Origin: Bacillus subtilis subsp. subtilis
GTDB taxonomy: Bacteria > Pseudomonadota > Gammaproteobacteria > Xanthomonadales > Xanthomonadaceae
Length of the DNA: 64,000 bases
Reading direction: 5' to 3'
NCBI GenBank assembly: GCA_021733645.1
Contig: JAHREJ010000007.1
Span: 52,692 to 116,691, forward strand
Under the pieces are notes generated by a model. It saw only the letters and a program-made list of their open reading frames with translations, had not been told where the DNA came from and ran no database searches. Made by a program: the position numbers and the translations under genes. Below are positions 1 through 8,410 of the stretch, piece after piece. Positions within the stretch are counted from its first letter, which is position 1, and every line of letters starts with the position of its first letter.

Positions 1-1616
1 TCGTTGCGCACCAGCATGCCGGCCTGGGTGACCTCACCGGTGTTGTCCAGCACGAAACGCACTTCGGAGGACTCGAACTCGATCGCGCCGCGCTTGGTGC
101 GCGCCTTGGCCAGCACCTTGTACAACTGGTGCAGGCGCTCGACCTGCGGCAGCACCGCCGCGATTTCGTTGCGCACCGCCGCGTCGTTCTCGCCCACGGC
201 CTGCCAGACCTGGTTGTAGGTCAGGCGCGCGTGGGAGTTCATCACCGCTTCGTAGAAGCGCGAATGGATCACCTCACCGTCGCGGTTCACCTGCATGTCG
301 CAGACAAAGCACATGCGGTCCACCTTGGGCATCAGCGAGCAGATGCCGTTGGACAGCGTTTCCGGCAGCATCGGCACCACGAAGCCCGGGAAGTACACCG
401 AGGTGGCGCGCTTCTGTGCTTCGTCATCCAGCGGCGTGCCGGGGCGGACGTAATTGGACACGTCGGCGATGGCCACCACCAGGCGGAAGCCTTCGGCGTT
501 GGGTTCGCAGAACACCGCGTCGTCGAAGTCCTTGGCATCTTCGCCATCGATGGTGACCAGCGGCGTAGTGCGCAGGTCCACCCGATTGCCCAGCATGCCC
601 GGCTCCACCACCAGCGGCACCGAGGCCGCTTCGTTGAGCACTTCCTGCGGGAACTCGAACGGCAGCTCGTGGCCGTGGATGGCGGTTTCCACGATCAGCG
701 ACGCGGTCAGCTTGTCGCCGAGCACCGCGATGATGCGGCCGATCGGCGGACGCCGCGTATCCGGCGCCTGGGTCAGCTCGCAGACCACCAGCTGGCCGTC
801 GCGCGCGTCCCCGGTCTGGTCCGGCGGAATCTGTACGTTGCGCTGCACGCGTTTGTCGTCGGGCACCACGTAATTGATGCCGAACTCGACGCTGAAGCGG
901 CCGATCAGGCGGGTCATGCCGCGCTCGAGCACGCGGGCGATGCTGCCTTCGCGGCGGCCGCGCCGGTCGATGCCGGTCACGTTGGCCAGCACGCGGTCGC
1001 CGTGCATGACCTTGCGCATTTCATACGGCGGCAGGAACAGGTCGTCCCCGCCCTCCACCGGACGCAGGAAGCCGAAGCCTTCCGGGTTGGCGATGACCAC
1101 GCCGGTGATCAGGTTGGTGGCCTGCACCGGGGCGAAGCCGCCGCGACGGTTCTGCACCAGCTGGCCGTCGCGCACCATCGCGCCCAGGCGCTTGCCCAGC
1201 GCATCGGCACGGTCGGGCTCGGTCAGGCCCAGGTGAATGCCGATTTCCTCACCGGTCTGGGGACCATCGCAGCGGTCCAGCAGCTGCAGGATGGCTTCGC
1301 GACTGGCGATGGGCTGCGCGTAGCGTTCGGCCTCGCGTGCCGCGTGGGGGTCTACCACGTTGAGTTCTGCCGGCGAGGGGTGCGGGCGGCGGCGGGTCGG
1401 AATCGGGCCGGCCTGCGCCGGTTTGGCACCGCCGCGCTTGCCGGCACGCGGCGGCGCGCTCGCGCCTGCCGGGGCAGTCAGGGATTCGGGCATCCACGGT
1501 GGCAGCTTGCCGGCCTTCTTGGCGGCAGCGCGGGGCTTGCCCGACGGACCGGCTGCCTGCTTGGGCGCCGGGGACTTGGGGGCTTTCGCGCCCTGGGTCG
1601 GTTTCTTTGGTTTCAT
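1..1616 (-). CDS. rnr: Ribonuclease R (3' end beyond window)
   Basis: Processive 3'-5' exoribonuclease that degrades structured RNA in the cytoplasm. About 538 codons are visible from the ATG at 1616, which has GGAGG just upstream; the C-terminal part (rest of the RNB domain and S1 domain) lies outside the window. The family signature REAERYAQPI appears near residue 94, followed by a winged-helix region, cold-shock domains and the RNB active-site segment DGEDAKDFDDAVF near residue 350. The first ~90 residues are a Lys/Ala/Pro-rich extension that E. coli RNase R lacks. The gene is divergent from the tRNA-Leu gene at 1745. Identity is secure; only the extension is unusual. Confidence 0.95.
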   Translation of the reverse strand, partial: MKPKKPTQGAKAPKSPAPKQAAGPSGKPRAAAKKAGKLPPWMPESLTAPAGASAPPRAGKRGGAKPAQAGPIPTRRRPHPSPAELNVVDPHAAREAERYAQPIASREAILQLLDRCDGPQTGEEIGIHLGLTEPDRADALGKRLGAMVRDGQLVQNRRGGFAPVQATNLITGVVIANPEGFGFLRPVEGGDDLFLPPYEMRKVMHGDRVLANVTGIDRRGRREGSIARVLERGMTRLIGRFSVEFGINYVVPDDKRVQRNVQIPPDQTGDARDGQLVVCELTQAPDTRRPPIGRIIAVLGDKLTASLIVETAIHGHELPFEFPQEVLNEAASVPLVVEPGMLGNRVDLRTTPLVTIDGEDAKDFDDAVFCEPNAEGFRLVVAIADVSNYVRPGTPLDDEAQKRATSVYFPGFVVPMLPETLSNGICSLMPKVDRMCFVCDMQVNRDGEVIHSRFYEAVMNSHARLTYNQVWQAVGENDAAVRNEIAAVLPQVERLHQLYKVLAKARTKRGAIEFESSEVRFVLDNTGEVTQAGMLVRN

Positions 1617-1701
1617 TGGCCTCCATGGTAACCGCTGGCGGTGTGCAGAACCGGTCGAGGCGTATCCACATGCAGGTTTGTGAAGAAATATCGAAAAAGC
1701 G

Positions 1702-1730
1702 TTGACAAGCCCGGGCGGCATCTTCACAAT
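1702..1730 (+). promoter_or_regulatory. Promoter of first tRNA-Leu gene
   Basis: TTGACA at 1702-1707, a 17 bp spacer and CACAAT at 1725-1730 form a sigma70-type promoter. The mature tRNA starts 15 bp after the -10 box. The GC-rich stretch TCGCCTCCTGAGT follows and is shared with the second tRNA copy. Confidence 0.75.
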
Positions 1731-1744
1731 TCGCCTCCTGAGTC

Positions 1745-1831
1745 GCCCAGGTGGCGGAATTGGTAGACGCACTAGCTTCAGGTGCTAGCGGGGGCAACTT
1801 CGTGGAGGTTCGAGTCCTCTCCTGGGCACCA
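1745..1831 (+). tRNA. tRNA-Leu(CAG), copy 1, CCA encoded
   Basis: An 87-base class II tRNA. The acceptor stem is GCCCAGG/CCTGGGC, the anticodon stem-loop is CTAGC-TTCAGGT-GCTAG with anticodon CAG, there is a long variable arm, the T-loop is GGTTCGAGTCC, and CCA is encoded. It decodes CUG, the dominant Leu codon in this GC-rich genome. A nearly identical copy lies exactly 1000 bp downstream. Confidence 0.97.
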
Positions 1832-1848
1832 TGACTCAGAAAATGATC

Positions 1849-1872
1849 AAACCCGCGCAAGCGGGTTTTTTC
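1849..1872 (+). terminator. Rho-independent terminator of tRNA-Leu copy 1
   Basis: AAACCCGC-GCAA-GCGGGTTTTTT: an 8 bp stem, tetraloop and T6 tail starting 18 bases after the tRNA end. The same terminator is found 1000 bp downstream after the second copy. Confidence 0.9.
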
Positions 1873-1905
1873 GTTTCCGGCATCGGCCTACCGCCGCAAG
1901 GGCGT

Positions 1906-2592
1906 TCAGGCGTCCGGGGCGTAATAGCGGCGCGCCAGGCCCGCCCGCCCCGGGAAGTGCTTGAACCAGGGCCGGGCCGCGTCGATCACCGCCGCCACCG
2001 CCGCATGTGCCATCAGCCGCTCCACGTAGGCAGACAGTGACGCATGCGCGTCCGGCAGCGGCACGTAGGCCACCGCATAGAACAGCGCCGGTGCCGCCGC
2101 GCAATCGGCCAGGGTGAACGCCTCGCCCGCCAACCACTGACGCCCGTCCAACTGCCGGTCCAGCACCCCGTAGCTGTTGAGCAGCGTGGCGCGGGCGGCC
2201 TCGGTTGCGCCGCCACCACCGTCACTGCCCGGCTGCAGCAAGGCGGCGGTCAGCGTCTGCATCGGCGTCATCACATACAGATCGCAGACCCGGTCCCAGA
2301 AGCGCACCGCCAGCGCCTGCGCCGGATCGGTCGGAATCAACTCCACCCCTTGGGCGGCATGATGCAGCTGCAGGTACTCGATGATGATGCTGGTTTCGCC
2401 GATCGTCCGGCCGCGGTCGACCAGCAGCGGCATCTTGCCCAGCGGCCACAGCGCCCGGAACGCCTCGCGCTCGGCCGGGTCGCCCAGGTTCAACCGGCGC
2501 GCGTCCAGCGACACGCCCAGCACGCCGGCGGCAATCAGCACCTTCTGGCAGCACGAAGACAGCGGATGGAAATGCAGGATCGGGCTCGTCAT
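1906..2592 (-). CDS. Glutathione S-transferase family protein
   Basis: A soluble 228-residue protein with the two-domain GST layout: an N-terminal thioredoxin-like half (PILHFHPLSSCCQKVLIAA, then GKMPLLVD and ETSIIIEYL, the glutathione-site cis-Pro and E-S pair) and a helical C-terminal half with FTLADC. These motifs support glutathione binding; the substrate cannot be inferred. I chose the ATG at 2592, which has AAGG upstream and begins the fold directly. An in-frame start at 2649 would add 19 unrelated residues. The gene is antisense to and enclosed by two tRNA-Leu genes, so recombination between them would delete it. Confidence 0.88.
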   Translation of the reverse strand: MTSPILHFHPLSSCCQKVLIAAGVLGVSLDARRLNLGDPAEREAFRALWPLGKMPLLVDRGRTIGETSIIIEYLQLHHAAQGVELIPTDPAQALAVRFWDRVCDLYVMTPMQTLTAALLQPGSDGGGGATEAARATLLNSYGVLDRQLDGRQWLAGEAFTLADCAAAPALFYAVAYVPLPDAHASLSAYVERLMAHAAVAAVIDAARPWFKHFPGRAGLARRYYAPDA

Positions 2593-2701
2593 GGGAACGC
2601 CTTGCTGCGGGGTAGGTCGAGTATTTTCAGTGTTTGTCGCCCCGGTCAAGCCACGCCCTCACCGGCCAGCGCAACCTGCGCGGATATTGCTTCACCATGC
2701 A

Positions 2702-2730
2702 TTGACAGCCCTCCAATGCTTCCGCATAAT
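2702..2730 (+). promoter_or_regulatory. Promoter of second tRNA-Leu gene
   Basis: TTGACA at 2702-2707, a 17 bp spacer and CATAAT at 2725-2730, in the same register relative to the tRNA as the promoter at 1702. The spacer sequence differs while both boxes are kept, so the second copy appears to be expressed. Confidence 0.78.
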
Positions 2731-2744
2731 TCGCCTCCTGAGTC

Positions 2745-2831
2745 GCCCAGATGGCGGAATTGGTAGACGCACTAGCTTCAGGTGCTAGCGGGGGCAACTT
2801 CGTGGAGGTTCGAGTCCTCTTCTGGGCACCA
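2745..2831 (+). tRNA. tRNA-Leu(CAG), copy 2, CCA encoded
   Basis: Identical to the copy at 1745 except for two bases at opposite sides of the same acceptor pair: GCCCAGA/TCTGGGC instead of GCCCAGG/CCTGGGC. This compensatory change keeps the stem fully paired. The anticodon is CAG. The copy has its own promoter and terminator. Confidence 0.97.
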
Positions 2832-2848
2832 TGACTCAGCAAATGATC

Positions 2849-2872
2849 AAACCCGCGCAAGCGGGTTTTTTC
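2849..2872 (+). terminator. Rho-independent terminator of tRNA-Leu copy 2
   Basis: Same AAACCCGC-GCAA-GCGGGTTTTTT hairpin as at 1849. The region after it, up to 3470, contains no gene, only repeats. Confidence 0.9.
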
Positions 2873-2901
2873 ATGTCTGGGGTTTGGGGTTTGGGATTTT
2901 C

Positions 2902-2979
<78 letters not shown>

Positions 2980-3006
2980 GCGTTGGGGCTGTGCCTGCGC
3001 CGGGTT

Positions 3007-3113
3007 GGGCGGGGGTGTGCGGGTTCGCGGGGCACGCCGCAAGTACGTCCCTGTAGGCTCGTGCGCCGCATCCATGCGGCGCAACGGCCCCGCGAACCCA
3101 CACACCCCCACCC
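3007..3113 (+). repeat. 107 bp palindromic element, copy A
   Basis: Inverted arms of 27 bp (3007-3033 and 3087-3113, 25 of 27 matched) enclose a core with the family sequence GCCGCAAGTACGTCC. Inside lies a second hairpin, TGCGCCGC-ATCCAT-GCGGCGCA. Both arm mismatches are C opposite A on this strand, so they would be G-U pairs in RNA from the other strand. No coding function is apparent. Confidence 0.88.
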
Positions 3114-3154
3114 CTGACAGTGGACCGGTGCCCATCGAACAGCAATGCAACGCG

Positions 3155-3178
3155 GTAGAGCCAACCGTTGGTCGGCTG
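3155..3178 (+). repeat. GTAG-type REP palindrome
   Basis: GTAGAGCCAACCGTTGGTCG and its continuation match the head-plus-palindrome form of Stenotrophomonas GTAG REPs. It is a single copy between the palindromic element and the octamer array. Confidence 0.7.
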
Positions 3179-3185
3179 CTTCGCT

Positions 3186-3369
3186 ATTCGGGTAATCGGG
3201 TATTCGGGCATACGGCTGTTTGGGTGTTCGGCTGTTCGGCTGTTCGGCTGTTCGGCTGTTTGTGTGTTCGGGTGTTCGGGTGTTCGGGTTTTCGGGTTTT
3301 CGGGTTTTCGGGTTTTCGGGTTTTCGGGTTTTCGGGTTTTCGGGTTTTCGGGTTTTCGGGTGTTCGGCT
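3186..3369 (+). repeat. Octanucleotide tandem array, 23 units
   Basis: Twenty-three consecutive 8-bp units without a register shift. They start as ATTCGGGT-like variants, pass through GTTCGGCT and GTTCGGGT, become nine identical TTTCGGGT units (3290-3361), and end with one GTTCGGCT. The central block is homogeneous and the edges degenerate, the pattern of an array that expands and contracts internally. Open frames through it encode only FGFSGFRV-like periodic peptides and are not believed. Confidence 0.95.
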
Positions 3370-3473
3370 GTGAACTCTTCGTCGCGCACCGCCTCCCTTT
3401 CAAGGGCGGGTCCGGGGAAGCGCGAATGAAGGCAGTTGCGCTGCGGCTGCTCTGCTGTCGCTGCTCCCCGCCC

Positions 3474-3504
3474 CAAAAAAAACCCGCCTTCCGGCGGGTT
3501 TTTG
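3474..3504 (-). terminator. Terminator downstream of emrB
   Basis: Read on the minus strand, AACCCGCC-GGAA-GGCGGGTT is followed by a T8 run, about 50 bp past the emrB stop. On the plus strand the stem is followed by T5, so it may act in both directions. Confidence 0.85.
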
Positions 3505-3552
3505 GGTTTCAGCTGCCGCCGGGCAGCGCCCGGCATTGCGAAACTATCGGCC

Positions 3553-5130
3553 TCAATGCCCGCCGGCCGAGGCCGCACCCGCCCCTGCACCGAACGGCGG
3601 CTTGGCCAGCCACAGGAACGCGATGATCGCCAGGAAGATCCAGCCCAGCAGGAAGAAGATGTCGTTGAAGCCCATCTGCGATGCCTGGTGGTTGATCATG
3701 TTGTTGAGTGCAGCGGCGCCATGTTGCAGGTCGCCCTGCCCCATCGCCGTCACCTGCTCCTGCATGCCCGGCGTATAAGTGGACACATGCTCGGTCAGGT
3801 GCGCATGGTGCTCCTGGGTGCGTCGCGCCCACAGCCAGGTGGTCAAGGACGCCGCGAAACTGCCGCCCAACGTGCGCAGGAACGTCGCCAGACCCGACCC
3901 CGCCGCGATCTCGCGCCCATCCAGGTCCGACAGCAGGATCTGCAGCACCGGCATGAAGAACAGCGCAACGCCGATGCCCATGATCAGCTGGATGCCGGCC
4001 ACGTGGCCGAAATTCACCTGCAGGTTGAAACCGGACCGCAGGAAACTGGTGAAGGACAGGAACACGAACGCAATCGTGGCCAGCATCCGCATGTCGAACC
4101 GCGACGCGTACTTGCCCACGAACGGGGTCATGATCACCGGCAGCACCCCGATGGGTGCGGTGGCCAACCCCGCCCAGATCGCCGTGTAGCCCATGTCACG
4201 CTGCAGCCACTGCGGAATCAACAGCGCCACGCTGAAGAACGCCGCATACGCCACCACCATCGCCAGCGTACCGGCGCGGAAATTGCGGTGCCGGAACAGG
4301 CGCAGGTCCACGATCGGATCCTTGTCGGTCAGCTCCCAGATCAGGAACACCGCCAGCGCCACCACCGATACGCAGGCCAGCACCACGATCTTGGCCGAAC
4401 TGAACCAGTCTTCGTCGTTGCCCAGGTCCAGCACCAGCTGCAGCGCGCCCACGCCGATCACCAGCGTGATCAGGCCAACGTAATCCATCTTCGGCTTTTC
4501 GATCTGCTCCGGACGCCCCTTGAGCTGGTTGCCCACCACCAGCGCGGCGAAAATGCCCAGCGGCACGTTGATCAGGAAGATCCATTCCCAACTGTAGTTG
4601 TCGGTGATCCACCCGCCCAGGATCGGCCCGGCGATCGGTGCCACCACCGTGATCATCGCCAGCAGCGCCAGCGCCTGCCCGCGTTTCTCACGGGGATACA
4701 AAGACACCAGCAGGCTCTGGGTGATCGGATACATCGGCCCGGCCACGAAGCCCTGGATCGCACGCGACACCACCAGCATGCCCATGCTCTGCGCAAGGCC
4801 GCACAGCAGCGAGGCCACGGTGAAGGCCAGCGTGGCCCACACGAACAACTTGGTTTCACCAAAACGACGGCTGAGGTAGCCGGTCAGCGGCAGCGCGATC
4901 GCGGTACTTACCGCGAACGAGGTAATCACCCAGGTGGCCTGCTGCGAACTGGCGCCGAGGTTGCCGGCGATGGTGGGCAGCGACACGTTGGCGATGGTCG
5001 TGTCGAGCACCTGCATGAACGAGGCCATCGCCAGGCCAGCGGTGCACAGGGCGACATTGGCCGGCTTGAAGCCGGTTGCCGCCCCAGGCGCGCCCGGTGT
5101 GGCGGGCGCGGCGGAAGCTTGTGCGGACAT
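3553..5130 (-). CDS. emrB: EmrB: DHA2-family MFS multidrug transporter
   Basis: A 525-residue inner-membrane proton-driven exporter with 14 predicted membrane segments, typical of DHA2. The antiporter motif C region (PMYPITQSLL and surroundings) and the early MQVLDTTIANVSLPTIAG motif are clear. It works with EmrA and the outer-membrane channel encoded upstream to expel hydrophobic drugs and uncouplers. It is the last gene of the operon, starting 8 bp after the emrA stop. The gene order matches EmrCAB of S. maltophilia. Confidence 0.95.
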   Translation of the reverse strand: MSAQASAAPATPGAPGAATGFKPANVALCTAGLAMASFMQVLDTTIANVSLPTIAGNLGASSQQATWVITSFAVSTAIALPLTGYLSRRFGETKLFVWATLAFTVASLLCGLAQSMGMLVVSRAIQGFVAGPMYPITQSLLVSLYPREKRGQALALLAMITVVAPIAGPILGGWITDNYSWEWIFLINVPLGIFAALVVGNQLKGRPEQIEKPKMDYVGLITLVIGVGALQLVLDLGNDEDWFSSAKIVVLACVSVVALAVFLIWELTDKDPIVDLRLFRHRNFRAGTLAMVVAYAAFFSVALLIPQWLQRDMGYTAIWAGLATAPIGVLPVIMTPFVGKYASRFDMRMLATIAFVFLSFTSFLRSGFNLQVNFGHVAGIQLIMGIGVALFFMPVLQILLSDLDGREIAAGSGLATFLRTLGGSFAASLTTWLWARRTQEHHAHLTEHVSTYTPGMQEQVTAMGQGDLQHGAAALNNMINHQASQMGFNDIFFLLGWIFLAIIAFLWLAKPPFGAGAGAASAGGH

Positions 5131-5138
5131 GGTTGGCC

Positions 5139-6320
5139 TCAGCTCGCCTTGGCCTGCTGCGGCAGGTTGCGCTGGATGATCTGGTGGATCACATCATCGG
5201 CGCTATGCAGCTGCTTGGCGTAGACATCGGTATCAAACACCTGGCCCTTGGCAGCCTCGGTCGGCAGCACCGTGCCCTTCTGGTCGCGCAGGCTCACTTC
5301 GGCCTTGATCGACAGACCGATGCGCAACGGATGTTCGGCCAGTTGCTTGGCGTCGATGGCGATGCGCACCGGCACGCGCTGCACGATCTTGATCCAGTTG
5401 CCGCTGGCGTTCTGCGCCGGCAGCAGCGAGAACGCCGAACCGGTGCCCAGGCCCAGGCTGTCGATGCGGCCCTTATAGGTGACATCACCGCCGTACAGGT
5501 CCGAACGCAGCTCCACTTCCTGACCCAGGCGCATGTGGCGCAGCTGGGTTTCCTTGAAGTTGGCCTCCACCCACATCTGTTCGGTCGGCACCACGGCCAT
5601 CAGCGCATTGCCCGGCTGCACGCGCTGGCCCACCTGCACCGAACGACGCGCAACATAGCCTGACACCGGCGCCACGATGCCCGCACGGGCGTTGTTGAGG
5701 TAGGCCTGGCGCAGCTGCGCGGCAGCGGCCTGCACGTCCGGCTGGGTGGCGATCACGGTGTCGTCCACCAGTGCATTGCTGCGCTCGAAGGTTTCGCGCG
5801 ACCCGGCCACGGCCGCTTCGGCACCGGCCAGTTCGTCACGGGCATGCGCCAGTTCTTCGTTGGAAATGGCGCCGGTGGCGGCCAGGTCCTTGCGGCGGTT
5901 GAAGTCCTCGCGCACGCGCTTCAGCGTCACCTGGCGGGCGTTCAAGTCCGCCTGCGCACCTTCCACGCTGCGATACAGGCCGCGCGTCTGGCGCACGGTC
6001 TTGGCCAGGTTGGCTTCGGCCTGCTGCAGCGCCACTTCGGTGTCGGCCGGGTCCAGCTGCACCAGCAGCTGGCCGCGCTCCACGCGCATGCCGTCATCGG
6101 CGTTGATCGACACCACGGTGCCGCTCACCAGCGGGGTGATCTGGACCTGGTTGCCCTGCACGTAGGCATCGTCGGTTTCTTCGAACCAGCGGCCGAACAT
6201 GAAGTACCACAGCGCCAGGGCGGCCAGCAGCAGCACCACGATGACCAACAGGCCGCGCAGCAGCTTGCCGCGACGGGACGGAGCTGCCGGGGCGGCAGCG
6301 GGAGCGGATGTCTGGCTCAT
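5139..6320 (-). CDS. emrA: EmrA: HlyD-type periplasmic adaptor
   Basis: A 393-residue membrane-fusion protein. There is a short cytoplasmic N-terminus, one membrane anchor (GLLVIVVLLLAALALWYF, about residues 22-42), then DDAYVQGNQVQITPLVSGTV opening the lipoyl half, a coiled-coil hairpin, and a returning lipoyl/beta-barrel region (IVAPVSGYV, QVGQRVQPG). It bridges EmrB to the outer-membrane channel. The start at 6320 (MSQTSAP) is preferred over an upstream in-frame ATG at 6395 that would overlap the previous gene. The gap to the preceding stop is 10 bp. Confidence 0.94.
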   Translation of the reverse strand: MSQTSAPAAAPAAPSRRGKLLRGLLVIVVLLLAALALWYFMFGRWFEETDDAYVQGNQVQITPLVSGTVVSINADDGMRVERGQLLVQLDPADTEVALQQAEANLAKTVRQTRGLYRSVEGAQADLNARQVTLKRVREDFNRRKDLAATGAISNEELAHARDELAGAEAAVAGSRETFERSNALVDDTVIATQPDVQAAAAQLRQAYLNNARAGIVAPVSGYVARRSVQVGQRVQPGNALMAVVPTEQMWVEANFKETQLRHMRLGQEVELRSDLYGGDVTYKGRIDSLGLGTGSAFSLLPAQNASGNWIKIVQRVPVRIAIDAKQLAEHPLRIGLSIKAEVSLRDQKGTVLPTEAAKGQVFDTDVYAKQLHSADDVIHQIIQRNLPQQAKAS

Positions 6321-6330
6321 GGAATGTGTC

Positions 6331-7824
6331 TCAGGAATGCGTGGAATCGGAGGGGGTGGCGAGCGTGGCGGCGTCGCTGGACGGGGTGAAACCACCGCCC
6401 AGGGACTGGCTCAGCCGCACCGAAACAAGGATCTGGCGGGACTGCAGTTCGGCCAGCCGTTGCTGGGACACCAGCAACTGCTCTTCGACCACCAGCACGT
6501 CCAGGTAGCTGCCGATGCCGGCGCGGTAGCGCTGCTCGGCCAGGTCGTGGGCCGCGCGCGCGGTGCTCACCGCCTGCTGCTGCGCCGCCGCCTGGCTGGC
6601 CAGCGAGCGCACCGCGTTGACCTGGTCGGCCACATCGCGCAGCGCGTTGAGCACCGACTGGTTGTAATCGGCCACGGCCAGGTCGTACTGCGCGTCGGTT
6701 TTGTCCAGGTTGGCGCGCAGGCGTCCGCCATCGAAGATCGGCAGGCTCAGTGCCGGGCCCAGGAAGGCGAAGGTGGAGCCACTCTTGAGCAGCTGGTCCA
6801 CTTCACTGGACACCACCCCGCCCAGCGCGGTCAGGTTGAGGCTGGGATAGAACTGCGCCTTGGCCGCATGGATCTCACGGCCGGCCGCTTCCACCCGCCA
6901 GCGCGCAGCCACGATGTCCGGGCGCCGGCCCAGCAGCGCGCTGGGCAGAACGCCGGGCAGCTGCAATGCCAGCGGATTGAGCCCCTGCGGGCGCTGGATC
7001 TGCAGGCCACGGTCCGGGCCCTGGCCAACCAGTGCGGCCAACGCGGTGCGGGCCTCGTCGATCTGCTGTTGGGCGGCCTGTTGCTGCTGCTGTGCGGCGG
7101 GAATGCGCGCTTCGGCCTGGCGGGTCTGCAGGTCGCTGTCGATGCCGGCACGGCGACGCTGGGTGGTCAGGTCCAGGGTCTTCTGCGAACGCGCCAGCTC
7201 TTCGCTGGCCACGTCGTGCAGCGTGTAGGCGTAGCCCAGCTGGGCGTAAGCCTCGGCGATGGCAGCCGACAGGTTCAGGCGCGCGGCCTGGGCGTCCACC
7301 TCGGCGGCGTGGCCGCTGTCCACGGCCGCCTCCCAGGCGGCGCGCTTGCCGCCCCACAGGTCGATGCCATAGCTGAAGCTGAGGTAGGCCTGGCCGCTGC
7401 CGGCATAGCGGCCGCCGAGCTCGTCGCCGACCATCGATTCGGGCAGGCGCAGCCCGGTGTAACCGCCCGAGGCGGACACGCTGGGCAGGCGCTCGGCATG
7501 GGCGGTGCCGATCTGCGCGCGCGCCTGGCGCAGGCGCGCATCGGCCGCATCCAGGCTGGGGTTGCGCTGCAGGCCTTCGGCGATCAGGGCGTCCAGCTGG
7601 GGATCCCCCAGCGCGCGCCACCAATCCGAGGCCGGCCAGCCGGGTTGGCTCAGGCCGCCGGCCGCCAGGGAGCGCTGGGTCTGCAGCTGGTCGGCATCGA
7701 GCAACCGGGCCTTGGGCTCAAGGCCACCGGTGCTGGCACAGGCGGCCAGCGCCAGCGCCAGCACGGACAGCAGCACCGGCCGCAGCGGGCGAAGTGAAGA
7801 GGTGCGATCAGGGAAGGAAGTCAT
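6331..7824 (-). CDS. emrC: EmrC-like outer-membrane efflux lipoprotein (NodT/OprM type)
   Basis: A 497-residue TolC-like channel subunit. The signal peptide ends in the lipobox LALAAC, giving a lipid anchor. Two outer-membrane-efflux repeats follow, with the usual LLGRRPDIVAARWRVEAAGREIHAAKAQFYPSL-type motif in the middle (only its opening 20 residues are diagnostic). It forms the exit duct for EmrAB. The ATG overlaps the emrR stop (ATGA), indicating translational coupling. Confidence 0.93.
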   Translation of the reverse strand: MTSFPDRTSSLRPLRPVLLSVLALALAACASTGGLEPKARLLDADQLQTQRSLAAGGLSQPGWPASDWWRALGDPQLDALIAEGLQRNPSLDAADARLRQARAQIGTAHAERLPSVSASGGYTGLRLPESMVGDELGGRYAGSGQAYLSFSYGIDLWGGKRAAWEAAVDSGHAAEVDAQAARLNLSAAIAEAYAQLGYAYTLHDVASEELARSQKTLDLTTQRRRAGIDSDLQTRQAEARIPAAQQQQQAAQQQIDEARTALAALVGQGPDRGLQIQRPQGLNPLALQLPGVLPSALLGRRPDIVAARWRVEAAGREIHAAKAQFYPSLNLTALGGVVSSEVDQLLKSGSTFAFLGPALSLPIFDGGRLRANLDKTDAQYDLAVADYNQSVLNALRDVADQVNAVRSLASQAAAQQQAVSTARAAHDLAEQRYRAGIGSYLDVLVVEEQLLVSQQRLAELQSRQILVSVRLSQSLGGGFTPSSDAATLATPSDSTHS

Positions 7825-8267
7825 GGCGTATTGAGGGAGTCACGTACACGGGTCATGAGGGAAAGCAGGTGCGCGCGCTCGTCGGTGGACAGGTCGCGCA
7901 TCGCGTCGTTCATCGTCTGGTCGCCGCGCTGCTTCAGCCGGGCCCACAGCTGGCGGCCGTCCTCGGTCAGCACGATCTGCAACGCCCGCCGGTCCTGGGC
8001 ATGCGGCTCACGCCGCACGCAGCCCATCGCTTCCAGCTTGTCCAGCAGGCGGGTCACCGCGCTGGGCACCTGGTCCAGGGCCTGGGCCAACTCGTTGGCG
8101 GTGCACGGGGCCTTGACCGAGAGCACCTTCAAACCGAGGTAGTGGGTGAAGCCAATGCCGAGGTTTTCCTCGGCCATCGACGTGTCGAGCTGACGGACCA
8201 GACCGTCGCGCACCTGGCGCAACAGCAGGCCGAAGCTGGGAGGCGTGGCTTCAGGGCAGATCATCAT
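7821..8267 (-). CDS. emrR: EmrR: MarR-family repressor of the pump operon
   Basis: A 148-residue winged-helix regulator. The recognition region reads NELAQALDQVPSAVTRLLDKL and the wing contains RREPHAQDRRALQIVLTEDG. Family members are dimers that leave DNA when phenolic ligands bind. It is the first gene of the operon, so autoregulation is likely. The upstream gap holds a 42 bp interrupted palindrome that would be the natural operator. Ligand specificity is not deducible. Confidence 0.92.
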   Translation of the reverse strand: MMICPEATPPSFGLLLRQVRDGLVRQLDTSMAEENLGIGFTHYLGLKVLSVKAPCTANELAQALDQVPSAVTRLLDKLEAMGCVRREPHAQDRRALQIVLTEDGRQLWARLKQRGDQTMNDAMRDLSTDERAHLLSLMTRVRDSLNTP

Positions 8268-8282
8268 GGAGCGGCACTTTAC

Positions 8283-8324
8283 TTCCAGAAAATATATTTC
8301 TCAATGGAAATATTCAATCTGGAA
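8283..8324. promoter_or_regulatory. Interrupted palindrome, probable EmrR operator
   Basis: An AT-rich inverted repeat in otherwise GC-rich DNA, between emrR (start 8267) and the divergent AraC gene (start 8411). The outer arms TTCCAGA/TCTGGAA and inner arms ATATTTC/GGAAATAT are arranged around TCAAT. Position and symmetry suit a MarR-family dimer site controlling emrR; binding is inferred. Confidence 0.6.
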
Positions 8325-8410
8325 CCAAATGCTGTGTTGCAGCAAACAGAACAATGCGGGGTGGTCACCTTAATAGCCATCCCCGATGGCCCGGTATTAC
8401 AATCTGGACA

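Noticed and set aside
1745..2831. Genomic island integrated at tRNA-Leu
   Set aside because: Only 1 kb lies between the tRNA copies, with no integrase or mobility gene, and both tRNAs are complete with their own promoters.
3168..3626. Open frames encoding FGFSGFRV or KTRKPENP repeats
   Set aside because: They arise only from the 8-bp tandem array, exist in several frames on both strands, and lack ribosome sites.
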